Of a stretch of DNA of 64,000 nucleotides, positions 44,804 through 56,442 are shown piece by piece. This DNA comes from Letharia columbiana (lineage: Eukaryota > Ascomycota > Lecanoromycetes > Lecanorales > Parmeliaceae): the NCBI RefSeq assembly GCF_014066305.1, contig NW_023501056.1, positions 460,501 to 524,500 on the forward strand, in the 5' to 3' direction. Under the pieces are notes generated by a model, which was not told where the DNA came from, did no database searches, and was given only the letters and a program-made list of their open reading frames with translations. How positions within the stretch are numbered: position 1 is the first letter of the stretch; each line of letters starts with the position of its first letter. The position numbers and the translations under genes are program-made.

Positions 44804-46418
44804 CTATGACCCATTGTTTTGAGCCTTAGTGTTGCCTATCCCAGAAGACTCAGCAGCCCCCTCCGGCTTAGGACTTGTCTTGCCTAATTTTTCTCTGACA
44901 TATTCGCCCTTTTCGTTCAGCCTCGTTTTCATATCTGCTAGTCCGAGTTCCTCCTCTTCCTCTTCCGTACGCTCATATTCCTGGGTTCGGACCTTTGGAT
45001 CGTTCCCAGAATCATCCAGATCCAAAAGCTGACAATAGCTATTGCCTAATGGATCCTCCATTAATATGGTGTACTGAATCTCCCCCTTGACTGCTTTGTC
45101 TAGCTGGGCGAAGAATGTACCCCATTCCTTCTTCGTGTCGGAAGGCATCGAATCTGTAGATACCTCGTCCTCACCAACGTCAAAGATAGAGCCTTTGAGG
45201 TCGTCACGGATTTGTGTCACAAGACCTTCAACAGTCGTGAATCTTCCACCCATGGTCCCCGGCGTGACTTCAACTCTGCACTCAGGAATCTTGAGTAGGC
45301 ATGTCTCCGACTTGAGGATATCTCGTCCAAGGTCTTTTGCATCTTTGACGTGAAGCCAGATTCTCTTCCCACTCTCAGGGACTTCGCCTCCAGTCTTGAC
45401 ATCGTTCGTTTTGTACCCGCACACATCGCAATGGGTTGTTGAGACGATGACTTGTTTGAAGTGTGGGATATGCACCATCTGGACCAGCATATGCGCAGGC
45501 TTGGCGCAACCGGGACAGAAGACGGGCAAGTCGTATGTTTGGCCTTCGAGTATATCCACATCCTCCATACCGCCACCATCCTCGGGCTGGAGCTGAGGCA
45601 CCATCTCTGCTGAGCCAACGCCTTGCTCTTCCGAGGTCTCGCCCAGGCCCAAAGCCTCGTTTTGCTCTGGTGTCCGTGGATACTGTGAGTGCGTATATTT
45701 GCCTTTCGTCTTGGAGTCGCTGGGCGAGGGCTCGATCCAAGAATTACCAGCGGGATCGTCAAGAGAAATCGTGAATGGGAACTTGCCACCTATCAACATC
45801 TTGATGAGTGACTGAACAACGCCGTCGATCTTTTTATACAGCTTCGGATCTTCCTTCCTCCTCAGCTTTTGATCGCCCTCGAGGTCTTTCAGAACTTCGC
45901 TGAGTATTCCCTCAACGTTCGTCAGACGGCCTCGTCCAGCTGGCACTTCGATCAACAAGTCTTCGATCCGTAGGATGGCTGTATCACTCTTGACGAGTTG
46001 ACGCTCCAGGTCATCTAGACTGCTGAGCTTGAAGGCATATTTTGAACCTTGCTCTTGAATTTCTCCTGCGGGTTGAATCTCGTTGTTCTTAAGATGGCAA
46101 TGCTCACAGTAGAAGGACATGAGTATGATCTCGCGGAAGAATGGGATTCTTGTGAGTAGTAGTCGTGTCATGCCCTGTCACGAACGTCAACCAGCTTTAC
46201 TCGCAGATGGAAGCCAGGTAATAACTCACGTTCTCATGGCAATTCATGCACAGACTTTCGATCTCGTCCACAACCTTGACTCGATCGTCTTCAGCAGGCT
46301 CCTCGTCATCGCCCAAGTTGAGTCCGAGAACTTGCTTGCCGATCGCAGCGAAGAGGTCGTTGTCGTCATTCTTAGCACGCTCGGTGTTGAGGTACTCGTT
46401 GGTGGCACGGTCTGCCAT
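44804..46418 (-). CDS. zpr1: Zinc-finger protein ZPR1
   Basis: Exons 46,418-46,230 and 46,174-44,804 give 519 residues. The 55-nt intron (GTGAGT..CAG) falls inside the first zinc finger, joining CMNCHEN to GMTRLLLTRIPFFREIILMS. Two C4 fingers are complete: CMNC ... CEHC and CPGC ... CDVC, each followed by the ZPR1 beta domain (ILRIEDLLIEVPAGRGRLT and LLKIPECRVEVTPGTMGGRF). ZPR1 is an essential protein that acts as a folding chaperone for translation factor eEF1A and interacts with growth-signalling components. The start is the ATG of MADRATNEYLNTERAK, the usual position. The C-terminal tail is acidic. Confidence 0.95.
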
Positions 46419-48120
46419 GTTCTGTGTTTGAGAGGAGAGGATGTGGTGGTACAATGTTCACGTTCGGGGGTTACTTGGATCTGAAGAGCTGCCAGCAACC
46501 GAAGAGCTGATTTACAGGAGCTTTCTGCAACACCAATGAGCGCGCCTCTCAGTCGAAGTGAAAAATGAAATGGCAACGCCACGCCTCGTACGAACTGCTT
46601 GAAAGTGTGAAAGTCTGTGGGCTGGGAAATTGACGTACGAATACTCGACGCTATGACACAGTAGAAATCTAAACGATGTCGGGTTGTGTAGACTGGCCGC
46701 GATGTAACAACTTGCGTCTCACGCTGCGAGAAGGACGAAAAAGTAAAGACTGAGACGCTCAAAAAGGTGGGTAGATACACTCGTCGTTGGTATATCTCGC
46801 GGCGCATGAAGGGGGCTCGATTATTGAGGCGGGCCAATGAACTTCTTTATCAACACGACGTTTTTTTTGGAGGGGCAATGACGAGTGATCGCCAGCTTGT
46901 CGGGAACCATATTAGCGGCCGAATGCTTAAATTTACGAGTATGTCTTGGCGCGATGGGCGCTCGCTGCTAGCCGGGAAGCCGCCTTGCTCCCTCAATCCC
47001 TGGTCGCAGGTTTCGATATTGTCTTACTGGTTTGACATTATACTGCTGAAAATATGTGGAGCTCTTTTCCCCAAGGACGGAGGCTGCCCATTGACTACTT
47101 TACTTACCTTATCAGTTGAAAACTCTGTACCACTAACTCTGGAAATGATGTTAAAACCAGCAAATGAAGTCCAAACGCTCAAATTGGCAAATCGAAGCAG
47201 CAGATGCGCGGGCCATTGTATTTCTTGCTCGCTCCTAAAGCTTGGTTATGATTCTCAGCGGCTTCACTTCTTACAAGGAAAAATTCGTCCTCACTTGCGG
47301 CGTTCTCTTTACATTGTACAGCATTCAAAAGTCAGGTGCTGCTACATAGCCTGGGCCCAATCCTTGCCCCGATCATGAAACTGATGCAGCGAAAATAAAT
47401 AGCCGGTTTCATACCGATTTCCGCGGGGTTTTGTGCCACAGGGACTATCATTGTTTGATGAGTAAGGCCACTACCTTTTAGGAGATCATAGAGGGCCTTG
47501 GCAAACCTCATACAATTGTCTTCGCAGCGTGATGGATTGATCTTAGGACCAGATTTCCGCCTAATAGCGCTGATAGTAGACACCTGCAGTGGCAGGGGGC
47601 CAAAGGGGCTGTATGGGGTAAGTATATTTGGTCCGCCCTGTCGAATGGAGTGCTTTTCCCGGCTTCGAGGTGGTGGTATCCCATTGTCTATGGCATCAAC
47701 GGAACGGATTAACTGAATCCGAGAATGGGAATTATGCCGGTGAGGATGAAAGCGTTTTGAATCTCGCCAATTTCACAGCTCGACAGAATGGCGTTTTTCT
47801 TTTCTTTGATGGTGTACGGGCCTTGCTTTGCTGTAGACTCTCGCGATAAAGATCGAGTGCCGACTTGGGGATGCGTGATCGTTGATGCAAGTTGACCATC
47901 TCTGGCAAAAGCTCAGCCTTGTATGAAGTCTAGGAGACATCCACGCAGTATTCAGATTCGGTACCCAAGGCTTAAATCATGCATAGCTTGAAAGTCTCGT
48001 TCCGGAGCTGATTCAATCATGGTGCTCTGGCAATCAGCCCGAGCTAGGTGGTATTGGGCACGCTAGAAATTGCATATAGGACCTGACCTAGTACAAGGGT
48101 TAGAAGAAGTGGAGGCTAAC
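46419..48120. other. Intergenic, no confident gene
   Basis: The longest frame (46,767-47,378 plus) starts at GTG and shows no domain; other frames are shorter. The first few hundred bases are upstream sequence of ZPR1. Confidence 0.4.
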
Positions 48121-48905
48121 CTAGATGGATCTCTGTATGCTGATGCTTGTACAAGGTATCTTGCGTACGCTAACAAGCTGCAAGGCGCGAATGACGGCAG
48201 TGAGCTCAGCCCTCTGATTTGTAGGGGTGCCGTTCGAAGCGAGGGCGCCGTACGTGTCCCATCCGTTGGCAAGAGTGGGGAAATGAATGCCGTATCCGCC
48301 TCGAACGGGCTTGGCCTCATGGTTTTGAGCGGCTTTTCCGTTGGACAAACAGCAGCCATTAGTGAAGATAAGCAGCTCACTGATCTGGACAGGGGGAGGT
48401 GGTGAAAGCTGAATCACCCATCCTTTCTCATGGAATTGTTCCGGAATGAAGTACTCCCGTAGAAAATCGCGGCTCAGGACTGCCACGAATTGTGTTTCAT
48501 ATTCTTGGCGGCAGAAGACATGGTCGCAGATCAGGAATCCTGGCGAGAAGAAGTAGCCTTGATGCATGAAGGGGACGCGGCTTAGGCCATCGACCTTGGA
48601 CTGAGGTGCTGTTTGGTCGTTCAGCCAGGATTGCCCTTGCATCATGCCGAAGGTGCTTGTGAATGCGCAGCGTGATATTCCATTATCCGCCAGTGTGGAA
48701 AGTACACCTTTGGTCCTTTCGAAAACCTTCCCGCGGACTTTGGCGTCGTAAAAGGACTTCAGTAGCAGGTTCTTATTCGTGCGGAGGATACAATCACTTT
48801 GAAATGTGTTGGAGTACCTGCCTCTGATTTGGGATGAGAGACCTGGATGCCGGATTGCATGTGCAAAGCGGAGATTCCTGGAGGCAGATGGAAGGCGCTC
48901 AGTGG
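48121..48905 (-). pseudogene. RNase-H-like protein, catalytic Asp changed
   Basis: The open frame runs from the edge of a G-rich tract at 48,905 to a stop at 48,121. It has no ATG before 48,645, so its 5' part is missing or spliced. The C-terminal section is an RNase H fold: LLIFTNGCCLSNGK, RGGYGIHFP, then TNQRAELTAVIRAL. The first catalytic Asp (usual TDG) is Asn, a change explained by one TpG-to-TpA transition. The Glu of AEL is kept. The expected TDS block appears only out of frame as HTEIHLG, just before the stop. The upstream 170 residues (for example RFAHAIRHPGLSSQIRGRYS) are unknown to me. Most likely a decayed gene. Confidence 0.5.
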
Positions 48906-48996
48906 CTCGAACTGCGTAGGGGGGGTTTTTTAAGGGTTTTTGTTTTGGTGGGGGGTGTTGGGGGTTGGGGGGGGGGTGGGGGGGGGGGAAAGAAAA
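48906..48996 (+). repeat. G-run tract with quadruplex potential
   Basis: At least six runs of four or more G lie on the plus strand, the densest at 48,941-48,989. It cuts off the RNase-H-like frame. Long G runs are error-prone in sequencing. Confidence 0.6.
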
Positions 48997-49717
48997 TTGG
49001 GGTACCTGGTCACTTGTACCAGGCAGCAGTCATGAGTGGACCAATTTGAAACAAATTAGAAGCAAGCCCCGTGGCGCTAGACTCCACGAGTTGGGTGATA
49101 AATGGTCGTAAATGCCAAGCCTGTCTGAGGCAACCTTTTTCCAAAGACGTTCTTTTGAAGGAGATGATGTCCAGTTACAATTAGTGACATTTGTACTACT
49201 ACCCGTCCCTCCACCTGCGTACTGCCATCTCTTACTCCACTCCTCAACTTAAAGGTGGTGAAGCCTAGTAGGAATGACTGGTATGGAGGATCCAGAAAGA
49301 GTACCTATACACGTAATCACATACACCAATGCGTAACATCATCATTGTTTAGGCTTTGATGTCAAAGTAGGAGACTTATTGTGTTGAAGCTCCTTCCAGT
49401 GTAAATCAATATGCTGTTGTAGATCGAGCTACATTCTTGACGAGCCCTGAGCAGATGTGGCCGGAATCATGGTGAAGAAACGAGAGTTGATTGCAGGTAA
49501 GTTTCCATCAAGCTGTTACTATAACTCCTGGGATGTTAGAAAACGTCGCTTATGCTTCATGTTGTGGGGGTAGCCGTGTCAAGCCTGCGCCCGAGCTTTC
49601 CGATGCTTCGCATCGCCCGGAGAGCATTCCCGCCCGTCTTCAACCTCCCGGACAGCAAAAAGTGAACTCGTCCACATCTCCATCTGAGCGTAGTTCAAAA
49701 ATGCGAAAAATTTAAAT
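48997..49717. other. Intergenic, no gene seen
   Basis: No conserved frame occurs. The AAAAA at 49,706-49,710 is the minus-strand T5 terminator of the tRNA gene. Confidence 0.4.
49706..49710 (-). terminator. Pol III terminator of tRNA-Leu
   Basis: A run of five T on the minus strand begins 7 nt past the tRNA discriminator base. Confidence 0.7.
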
Positions 49718-49821
49718 TGAACAGGGTGGGATTCGAACCCACGCTCTTCCGAACTACGGATTTCAAAAGTAAGCACTACATTTGCCTAAACGTAGCGCCA
49801 TAACCACTCGGCCACCTGTCC
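49718..49821 (-). tRNA. tRNA-Leu (UAG) with intron
   Basis: The minus strand folds as a complete class II tRNA. Acceptor arms GGACAGG and CCTGTTC pair with one G-U, followed by discriminator A, which suits leucine. The D-stem is GCC/GGC. The anticodon stem CTACG/CGTAG encloses loop TTTAGG-C with anticodon TAG. A 25-nt intron (49,760-49,784) sits at the canonical place, after position 37. The variable arm is 11 nt and the T-arm reads GTGGG-TTCGAAT-CCCAC. The internal promoters are present: A box TGGCCGAGTGG and B box GGTTCGAATCC. It reads CUA codons. Confidence 0.92.
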
Positions 49822-51576
49822 ATTCGTTATTTCGTCATGAAACAGGAATAATTGTTCCTAAATCAATTTATATTCATTTTTTTTTAAATAATTTCATCTG
49901 ATCTCAACCCTACCTATTTTAGCGCTCCGAGACATGAGGTAGTCTAAGCTTATCATCTTAGAGTATCGCATGATTTACTGAGGTCGACACGGAAAATCCT
50001 GCGGCCTATACAAGTACGAGTACGCCAGGACTCCTGCGTCAAGGTATCGGATAGAATAACATCACGCCTGAGAGATCACCAGGACGATGCGCTTAGATGG
50101 CAACCGAGTGTGTAGAGTCAGGTCGTTCTACAATCGTGACTACCGGTTAAAAACATTCAGTTGACGCTACAGCAGGGGAGTTCTGGACGCAAAGGTCTGG
50201 GACTAGGGAAGCGTGCGATGCCAAAGCCAAAGAGCTTGTTGGAGGCAGAGTCCTACTTGTGATCGCGCAGGGCAACTGCAGTTACGCCGTTTCTGCTGAA
50301 CCGAACTTGATTTCGTCATCCAGTTTCGACTTGAGTCTTTGATGCTTAGACCGCAGATTCCTGCTTTGGCGCGGGAAGTATACGGCTTCCTGGCCCCGAA
50401 CGTCTCATTTCGTGGGCAGTTGGGAGACGATAGCAGAGAACCCCTTTTCGTCTATGCTACGAGCCGGATACAGGATATTAGCCATCTGGACTTCATCCTT
50501 ACAAATGCAATTCCCAGGAATTAAAACCAGAATCGCGCATGGCGAAAAATGCTTATGACAGACGTAGCACGGTATATTTCACCCTCCCTCTTCCTTTCCC
50601 TGTTGGGCGGATTTGGTCTCTTACCACGATACTGATTATGAGTGCCATGAGTCCGAGCTACATCAAAAGGACGCCATAGCGTTACATTATTTAGTGGCTA
50701 ATTGATTACATTTTCTTGCCCTCTCATGAAGCCCCTCAAGAGGTCGATTCAGACTACCGCGAGAATCTAGCCAAAGTCACATGAAAGAGCTGCAGGTACT
50801 ATTCCGCTGTCTACCGTCTCGCTTTCATCAGACCGCACAGGAATGTCTTGACTCAATGTAGGCAATTCAGTCTCTTCCAATTGTTTTCTTTCCTCGCGAT
50901 TTCACGATTGCGTTCTATGGTTGATGAGACGTCGTGTCACTTGACTGGTGCTATTGACTCGGCAGGACCTGAAATTCGCCCTTTCGGCCAGAATCCATAT
51001 TCTCTGCAAGCTCTTACGGGTACGGTCCATCTCATGACTGGGTGGAGGCGATATGATGATTACGGCACTCTACATGACATCTTTTGCCGCGCGTCCCGAG
51101 ACGAGGTGGGAGACTTATCTGCAGAGACGATGGAGACAATCAAGAGTGCGAATGTCAAGGGCTTATTGCTGTCTCGTGGGTTCACGAGCCTGCTTGCGAA
51201 CAAGCCGCAGGTCACATCTATCCGTGACGATGTAACAGGACTTTCCAATATGCTATCTCTGGATGGAATCCTCGTCAATCCGGGCACAAGGTTTGATGAC
51301 CCTGACTGTTTAAAAGGGAAAAGGTCTCAGGCACGGACAAGAACACAAATAGAACATGATGTTGAAGGGTTGAGATGCCAATTACTGGTAGAGACTAAGA
51401 CAATTCATCTTCTGCTACAGCAAAACACAGACTTTCTCTTGCCCCGTCCTTTGGGAAGGCGAAAGCATAAAAGTATCAGAGAACGCCAGCATCGATGAGA
51501 CCTCTCTTAAGGTCACGAATATCTCCTAGTCTGGGTAAAGGTTTTCTAGCGTTGAAAATCTTGTGATTGCCCGAAG
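49822..51576. other. Intergenic with unassigned frames
   Basis: A partial dispersed repeat lies at 49,985-50,110. A 216-codon frame (50,848-51,498 plus, from a TTG; first ATG later) has moderately coding-like text (AETMETIKSANVKGLLLSRG) but no recognised domain. A 60-codon frame starts at ATG 50,342. I do not call either as a gene. Confidence 0.3.
49985..50110 (-). repeat. Dispersed repeat, copy 4 (partial)
   Basis: Its reverse complement carries TCTAAGCGCATCGTCC, TATCCGATACCTTG and GCAGGAGTCCTGGCG in the order seen in copies 1 and 3. Confidence 0.55.
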
Positions 51577-52047
51577 TCATTCGAGCGTGCGTCTCATTTG
51601 ACGCGCACACACGCGGCTGCCCATCCCTAGCTTCGAATCTTCACCCGGTACTCCGGGTTGGTGAGCAGCGGCGCACGGCTGCGGCATCCAGCATGGCAGT
51701 GCCTTGGTTTGGTCCATGTTTTCGATGAGACCCTGGAGACCGAGAAGATTCGCAGGGCGGTTTGTGACAAAATATTCGGCGAAGTCAATAAAGAACTCCT
51801 TGCTAATGCTTGATAGGTCAGGCATTGGTCCGTCCTTGTACTCGTAGGCGATGAATCCAGCACTGGTGATGACGAGAATATGTCCATGCACAGTGCTAAG
51901 ATCAACAGCATCGATTTCTGTCAATTTGGTCCATCGGCCGCATGAATCTTCTAAATTGCTTCCCTGCATGATAGTATTTTCCGGTACCTTGAAATGGCCA
52001 TCGATCAAAAAGTCGTGACCTCGTATGTAGATATAGGTTTTAATCAA
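51577..52047 (-). CDS. Hypothetical protein fragment
   Basis: A frame of about 150 codons opens without a clear ATG at its upstream end. Text such as VHGHILVITSAGFIAYEYKD and FVTNRPANLLGLQGLIENMD looks like real protein. The frame stays open upstream through the end of the F-box gene (GSSLIPTTLERLIKTYIYIRG), so it could be a downstream exon of that gene or a separate gene with an unseen start. The family is not recognised. Confidence 0.35.
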   Translation of the reverse strand: MIKTYIYIRGHDFLIDGHFKVPENTIMQGSNLEDSCGRWTKLTEIDAVDLSTVHGHILVITSAGFIAYEYKDGPMPDLSSISKEFFIDFAEYFVTNRPANLLGLQGLIENMDQTKALPCWMPQPCAAAHQPGVPGEDSKLGMGSRVCARQMRRTLE

Positions 52048-52067
52048 TCTCTCTAGAGTAGTCGGTA

Positions 52068-52661
52068 TCAGTGAAGACCCAGGGATGAGGTAGAAGCGCG
52101 ATGTTGGCCGATTCCCGTCCCACTAATACCCTGAAGATGCGTTTGACAAAGGTCCATACCCACAGACCTACTCCATGACGTCTTGAAAGATTTCGTTCTT
52201 GCAATGCACGCAGCACACCAACGACATTTGCCACAGAAGTATGACTGAATAGTCGAGCACGAGCGGCAGAAGGCTTTCGGATGCGATTCATCTCCGGCAA
52301 TATCTAAAACGGTGCCAGGCTTGAATCTTTTATCTCTGACACCGCAGTCAATGCAGAAACGTCCACTAGAGTACGCGCCGTTTCTGCTCTTCTTCGCGCC
52401 AAGCTGAGAAACGGTGAAAGCAATTTTCGGTTTCACGCGAAGGCATGAGAAGCAGGCATAGTTTTCGCGATGCCGCGGGCGGAGTTCGACCTGATGGAGG
52501 TATTGCTTGACTTTGAGAGGGTCGAGTCTGTAGAGAGAGATATGCGTATGGAAATATCGATTGGTTTGCTTCAAGGCAATAGCGGCTGACGGATGTAGGT
52601 TGAGCACGATGTGGTGCTGGAGCTCTGTAGGCAAAGTATAAAGATTGAGATTACTACCCAT
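52068..52661 (-). CDS. F-box-like protein with Cys-rich region
   Basis: 198 residues from ATG 52,661 (an upstream GTG was ignored). The N-terminus matches an F-box: LYTLPTELQHHIVLNLHPS then AIALKQTNRYFHTHISLY. A cysteine-rich middle follows: ACFSCLRVKP, FCIDCGVRDK, FCRSCSTIQSYFCGKCRWC. F-box plus this CxxC series is a layout I recall from many filamentous-ascomycete proteins of unknown target; the F-box would bind Skp1. An alternative frame at 52,040-52,300 stays open over the last third, so the C-terminus may differ through splicing or an indel. Its start lies only 215 bp from that of the F-box gene on the plus strand. Confidence 0.7.
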   Translation of the reverse strand: MGSNLNLYTLPTELQHHIVLNLHPSAAIALKQTNRYFHTHISLYRLDPLKVKQYLHQVELRPRHRENYACFSCLRVKPKIAFTVSQLGAKKSRNGAYSSGRFCIDCGVRDKRFKPGTVLDIAGDESHPKAFCRSCSTIQSYFCGKCRWCAACIARTKSFKTSWSRSVGMDLCQTHLQGISGTGIGQHRASTSSLGLH

Positions 52662-52875
52662 AGCTGCTGCAAACACCAGAAACGCTGTTCAAATAAAACG
52701 ACCTAGAGCGGGATTTGAAGTACAACATAACGACACAATTTCGGTGTGAGTGATATATCGGCAGGGTGTGGTTATAGTATCTACTTGAAAAATAGTGGCC
52801 TTGTTGCCATATCAAACGCGTTTCTTACCTGACACCGCGTAGGACGGCGGTCTCTAGAAATTTCCTTAGAGCTTC
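52662..52875. promoter_or_regulatory. Short divergent promoter between two F-box-type genes
   Basis: The two starts are 215 bp apart on opposite strands, so regulatory sequence is probably shared. No site is named. Confidence 0.5.
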
Positions 52876-54989
52876 ATGATGGTTCAACGAAGGAAGCAGC
52901 TTAAGCCAAGCGGCCCAGAGAGGGATAGGCCAGAAGCTAACCTGTTCCTACGGAGCTGTCCTGATACAAAATCGCCATTGGTAGCTTTGCCAGCGGAAAT
53001 TCATGGTATCATAACGAGCCTTGTAATTACACCACTAAGCAATGCCATCCAAACGTACGGAGGCTATGATGCTAATAGTATTGTTCTAGCTCGTTCAACC
53101 CCGAGACCTCAATCATCTTTGTTGTACGTGCAAGACCTTGAGTGCCGTTGTCCTCCCTACACTCTACCACACCATCGAATTGAAGGTTCCGCAGCAATGG
53201 AGTCGGCTCCCTTCGCTAGAGAACCTTCTCGCATCTTCATCGGAAGGCCTCAAGTATACCAGATCTCTGAGGATTGTTCCGAGACAGTACCGTCAAGACG
53301 TCGTCGAGAATGAGCACGAGTTCGGAGACGAAGAGGAATCTGTAGCAGAGACCGAAGTGGACGATGCAGAAGAGGAGGAAGACGGAGAGGAAGACGATGG
53401 GTTATTCAGAGTCTATCGTCCACGCACTTCAGCTTCCAATGCTCTGAATGCCTTCATCCGCGTGCTTATAGCAAAACTTCCACCGCAGCAGCTCCACACG
53501 TTCTGGTATGTATTCCCCCCTCTTGGCATGCAATCTTCTGCACTAGCCTGACTCTTGGGCTCGTGCGCTTTAGGTGGGAACACGATTGTCCACTCAACAC
53601 CCTTACTTTTTCGATCGTGCTCAAGCACCAAGCGACCTCACTCCGCACCCTCAACCTCAGAGATTATACCGGTAATTGGAGGAAAGCGGACCTAGCAAAA
53701 TTGACGATGGGGGGCTTAACAACTCTCGGTATCGATGAATTGGGAAGGGGTGATTCATGGGCAATAGAGTTGCTAGCGAGGAATTACCAAGAATTGCGCA
53801 AATTGCGACTCGGCAGCGAAATGGATCTTGTCACAGAATATGCAGAGGATGGATGTTTGGATTCTAACGAGGACGGCCGCTTCCAACTCACCGAGAATTT
53901 TGCAGAGCTCCTGAAAGACAAAGTCGCGGCTTTGAATGGACCCTCCACTCCTGTTGTACGGCTTGATTCCCTGTCGCTGGTTGGGCTCAATCTCTTTTAT
54001 TTCGCCAAAGGCTGGATCGAGCCTGTCAATGACTTCACCAGTTTGAGCATGCTGACACTCGAATCATGCGCTTGTGTGGAGGCAGCTTTTCCTTTGCTCA
54101 TGGCGGTAGAGGCTGGTAGACGTAAAGCGAAGAGCGCTCTTCGGCTCCATACTTTTGCAATACGACACGAAAACACCAGCGATGAATTCTTGCAGGGACT
54201 AGAAAGCTTCCTGCTCTCATTGAAGCCACTCACTAATCTTCATGTACTCTTGGAAGGTTGTTATGAAAGGGATATCGAAATGGGTAAAGTACTGAAACTT
54301 CACGGGAAATGCTTACGATCTCTTGTATGGCAACAAAGGACGAGGCCAAGGAGTAATATGCTCGCGGACACTTCACTCTTTCCAGACGACTACGAGGAAT
54401 TGAAGCTTGTCGCAAAATATTGCACTGGGCTCAAAGCCTTGGGAATCTCGCTTGATTGGGCAGATATTGCAAGGTCCGAAGATAGCCATGAAGAGGTAAA
54501 AGCAGTAGCGGCTCTGGGTTATGCATCCATTTTTATGCTAATCTCACAAAGATTGCTTCTTCATTCTCTCAATTGAGTCAGCTTCAGACTTTGAATATAC
54601 GAAATCTACCAGCGGCATCGACATCTAGAACCTGGCTTCCCACTGATTACATGATGGAAGGCCTAGCCACAATGCTCCTCAATATCGTCACCAATAAGAC
54701 GCGAATCGAGCAAGGACCAGTACTGAAAACCCTAGCCATTGGCGCATCAACGTATGGGAGTGTCAGGGGGGCCATGAGCCATTATTCTCCAAACAGTAAC
54801 TCAACATTCCTTCAACTTCGCATCTACCACGTAAACTACGACTGCCGATACCGAGATCTTATCTCTCCGAAGTTGCACCTGATAGCAAGGGGGACGGCCG
54901 CTGATGCATGGGGTAACGCCGAGAATCTCGACATATTCGCGCTGTATTGGCTTGACGGCGCTCCGCAAGACCGCCAGACGCGTTTTTGA
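52876..54989 (+). CDS. F-box/LRR-like protein
   Basis: Four exons (52,876-53,022; 53,090-53,505; 53,574-54,495; 54,552-54,989) give 640 residues with all phases consistent. The introns are 67, 68 and 56 nt, the first and third with a GCTAAT branch. The F-box spans the first junction: LVALPAEIHGIITSL joined to LVQPRDLNHLCCTCKTLS, then VLPTLYHTIELK. An acidic run (EEESVAETEVDDAEEEEDGE) lies near residues 140-165. Leucine-rich-repeat-like strands follow (SLRTLNLRDY, LTTLGIDEL, LDSLSLVGLNL, LSMLTLESC, LQTLNIRNLP). It would act as a substrate receptor of an SCF ubiquitin ligase; the target is unknown. Confidence 0.82.
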
Positions 54990-56442
54990 CACGAGTATGT
55001 CTAGTCTGTGCTTCAATATGAGAGTGTGGAAACTTAGCTTAGAACAGACACTCAATAAAGAGGCGTCCTAGAAAAAATCTAATCACGTGTTTGCAGTTCT
55101 CTCATGTGATAGGAGGTCCTCTTTAGGTCCATGAATCTCTGCGACTCCTACATCCCCACATTTTCCATGACAACAGTCGTCCCATTCTTTACATTCTTCA
55201 CTTAGTCATAAGCATCACATTGACAGCGACCACCCTTTAATATCTAGACCTCTTACACCCGCAAACCCCCTCCTTTTTCCAACGACGTGCGCTAATGCCT
55301 ACAATGAGCATCTTCCTTTTCCTCTCGTTCAGCAAGTCTCATTAACGTTCCCAGTCCCGGTGACTCGACACATCCACCCGATACACCTATGTAGATCTGA
55401 CCTCACATCTTCTCAAGTCCTTTCATGGTCTGATTAGAAAACGATCGAGCTAATTCAGGTAGCTCTCGAGCCCTGTACACCTCTTCTGCTGTGTGACAAG
55501 ATCACACGGCATTCCGGTGCCCTGCGGTGCTGTATGTACGATGTCTTCTCAAGTCTCTGTTCTCTGTTCAATCCATTTCTTCATCGGTACGCATGGAATG
55601 AGACAATGCTAGCTGCCACGTCCGCGCCCTCAATATTCAACTTCTATTCACACACCACATGATAAACTCATACGACCTGTTTGTCATCAATCCCCACGGC
55701 TTCAGGTCAAAGATATACCCTATCATCAGGGCCCTGACACCCAAAAGTTGCAACGTCAAGAGCATTTTGGGGATTGGAACGCTTTGTATTCACCAGAAAC
55801 CTTGACGCATGCGGTTTGGTTTCTTCAGCAGAGTTTTGGAAGAAGCCGTCTGTCTGAGTCTCGTGAGGGCGATTGGGAGGAAGATTGGTAACGAGATAAT
55901 TGCGGCAGATGCTACAAATGCTGGGGATGGAGTCACGCACACATGATAAACTCGTGATACGATGAGTTTTAATGCTCTGGGCCCAAATGCGAACCACTTG
56001 GAGTTGAAGAAAGAATTAAAAAAGAGCGGGGGAGAGTTTGGGGGGGAGGGTTGCTTTAAAATATCTGCATATTTTACACTCACCTGCTTGTTTGGGGGTT
56101 TGATAGGTCTCCATGATTCGACATAAGAGAGGTGTGCCGTGGGACTTGGGTAGTTTGACCGCCAAATCTCCCTTTATTCGTGATTTTGGTCCTTGTTCTT
56201 ACACAGGCGCGGTCACAACGACTGGACGACAGTGATCCAGCCAAGTCTTCGTGCTGTGAGCAGAGCCACGCACAGCATGCCGACTCCTGACTTCCTGCCC
56301 CAATCCCAAACCCCTCCTCCCACCTTTTTCCTCCTAGCGTACGTAGACGCATCATCCCAGATCTAAAAGATTCGATCGGTCTTTCAGACTCCAAGAGGTT
56401 CGATAGCCGGGCGCAAGACAGCGATGGAAGGTGTATGTATAG
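54990..56442. other. Intergenic, weak small frames only
   Basis: On the minus strand an ATG at 56,124 begins MSNHGDLSNPQTS and runs into a donor-like GTGAGT at 56,083, so a small spliced gene may exist across 56,124-55,700, but I could not fix a second exon. Nothing else is recognised. Confidence 0.3.

Noticed and set aside
46767..47378. 203-codon plus-strand frame near ZPR1
   Set aside because: It has a GTG start, a mixed hydrophobic pattern without any motif, and no splice partners; it looks like chance.
50848..51498. 216-codon frame as a gene
   Set aside because: It starts at TTG, shows no recognised family, and no flanking exons could be fitted; mentioned only as an unassigned frame.
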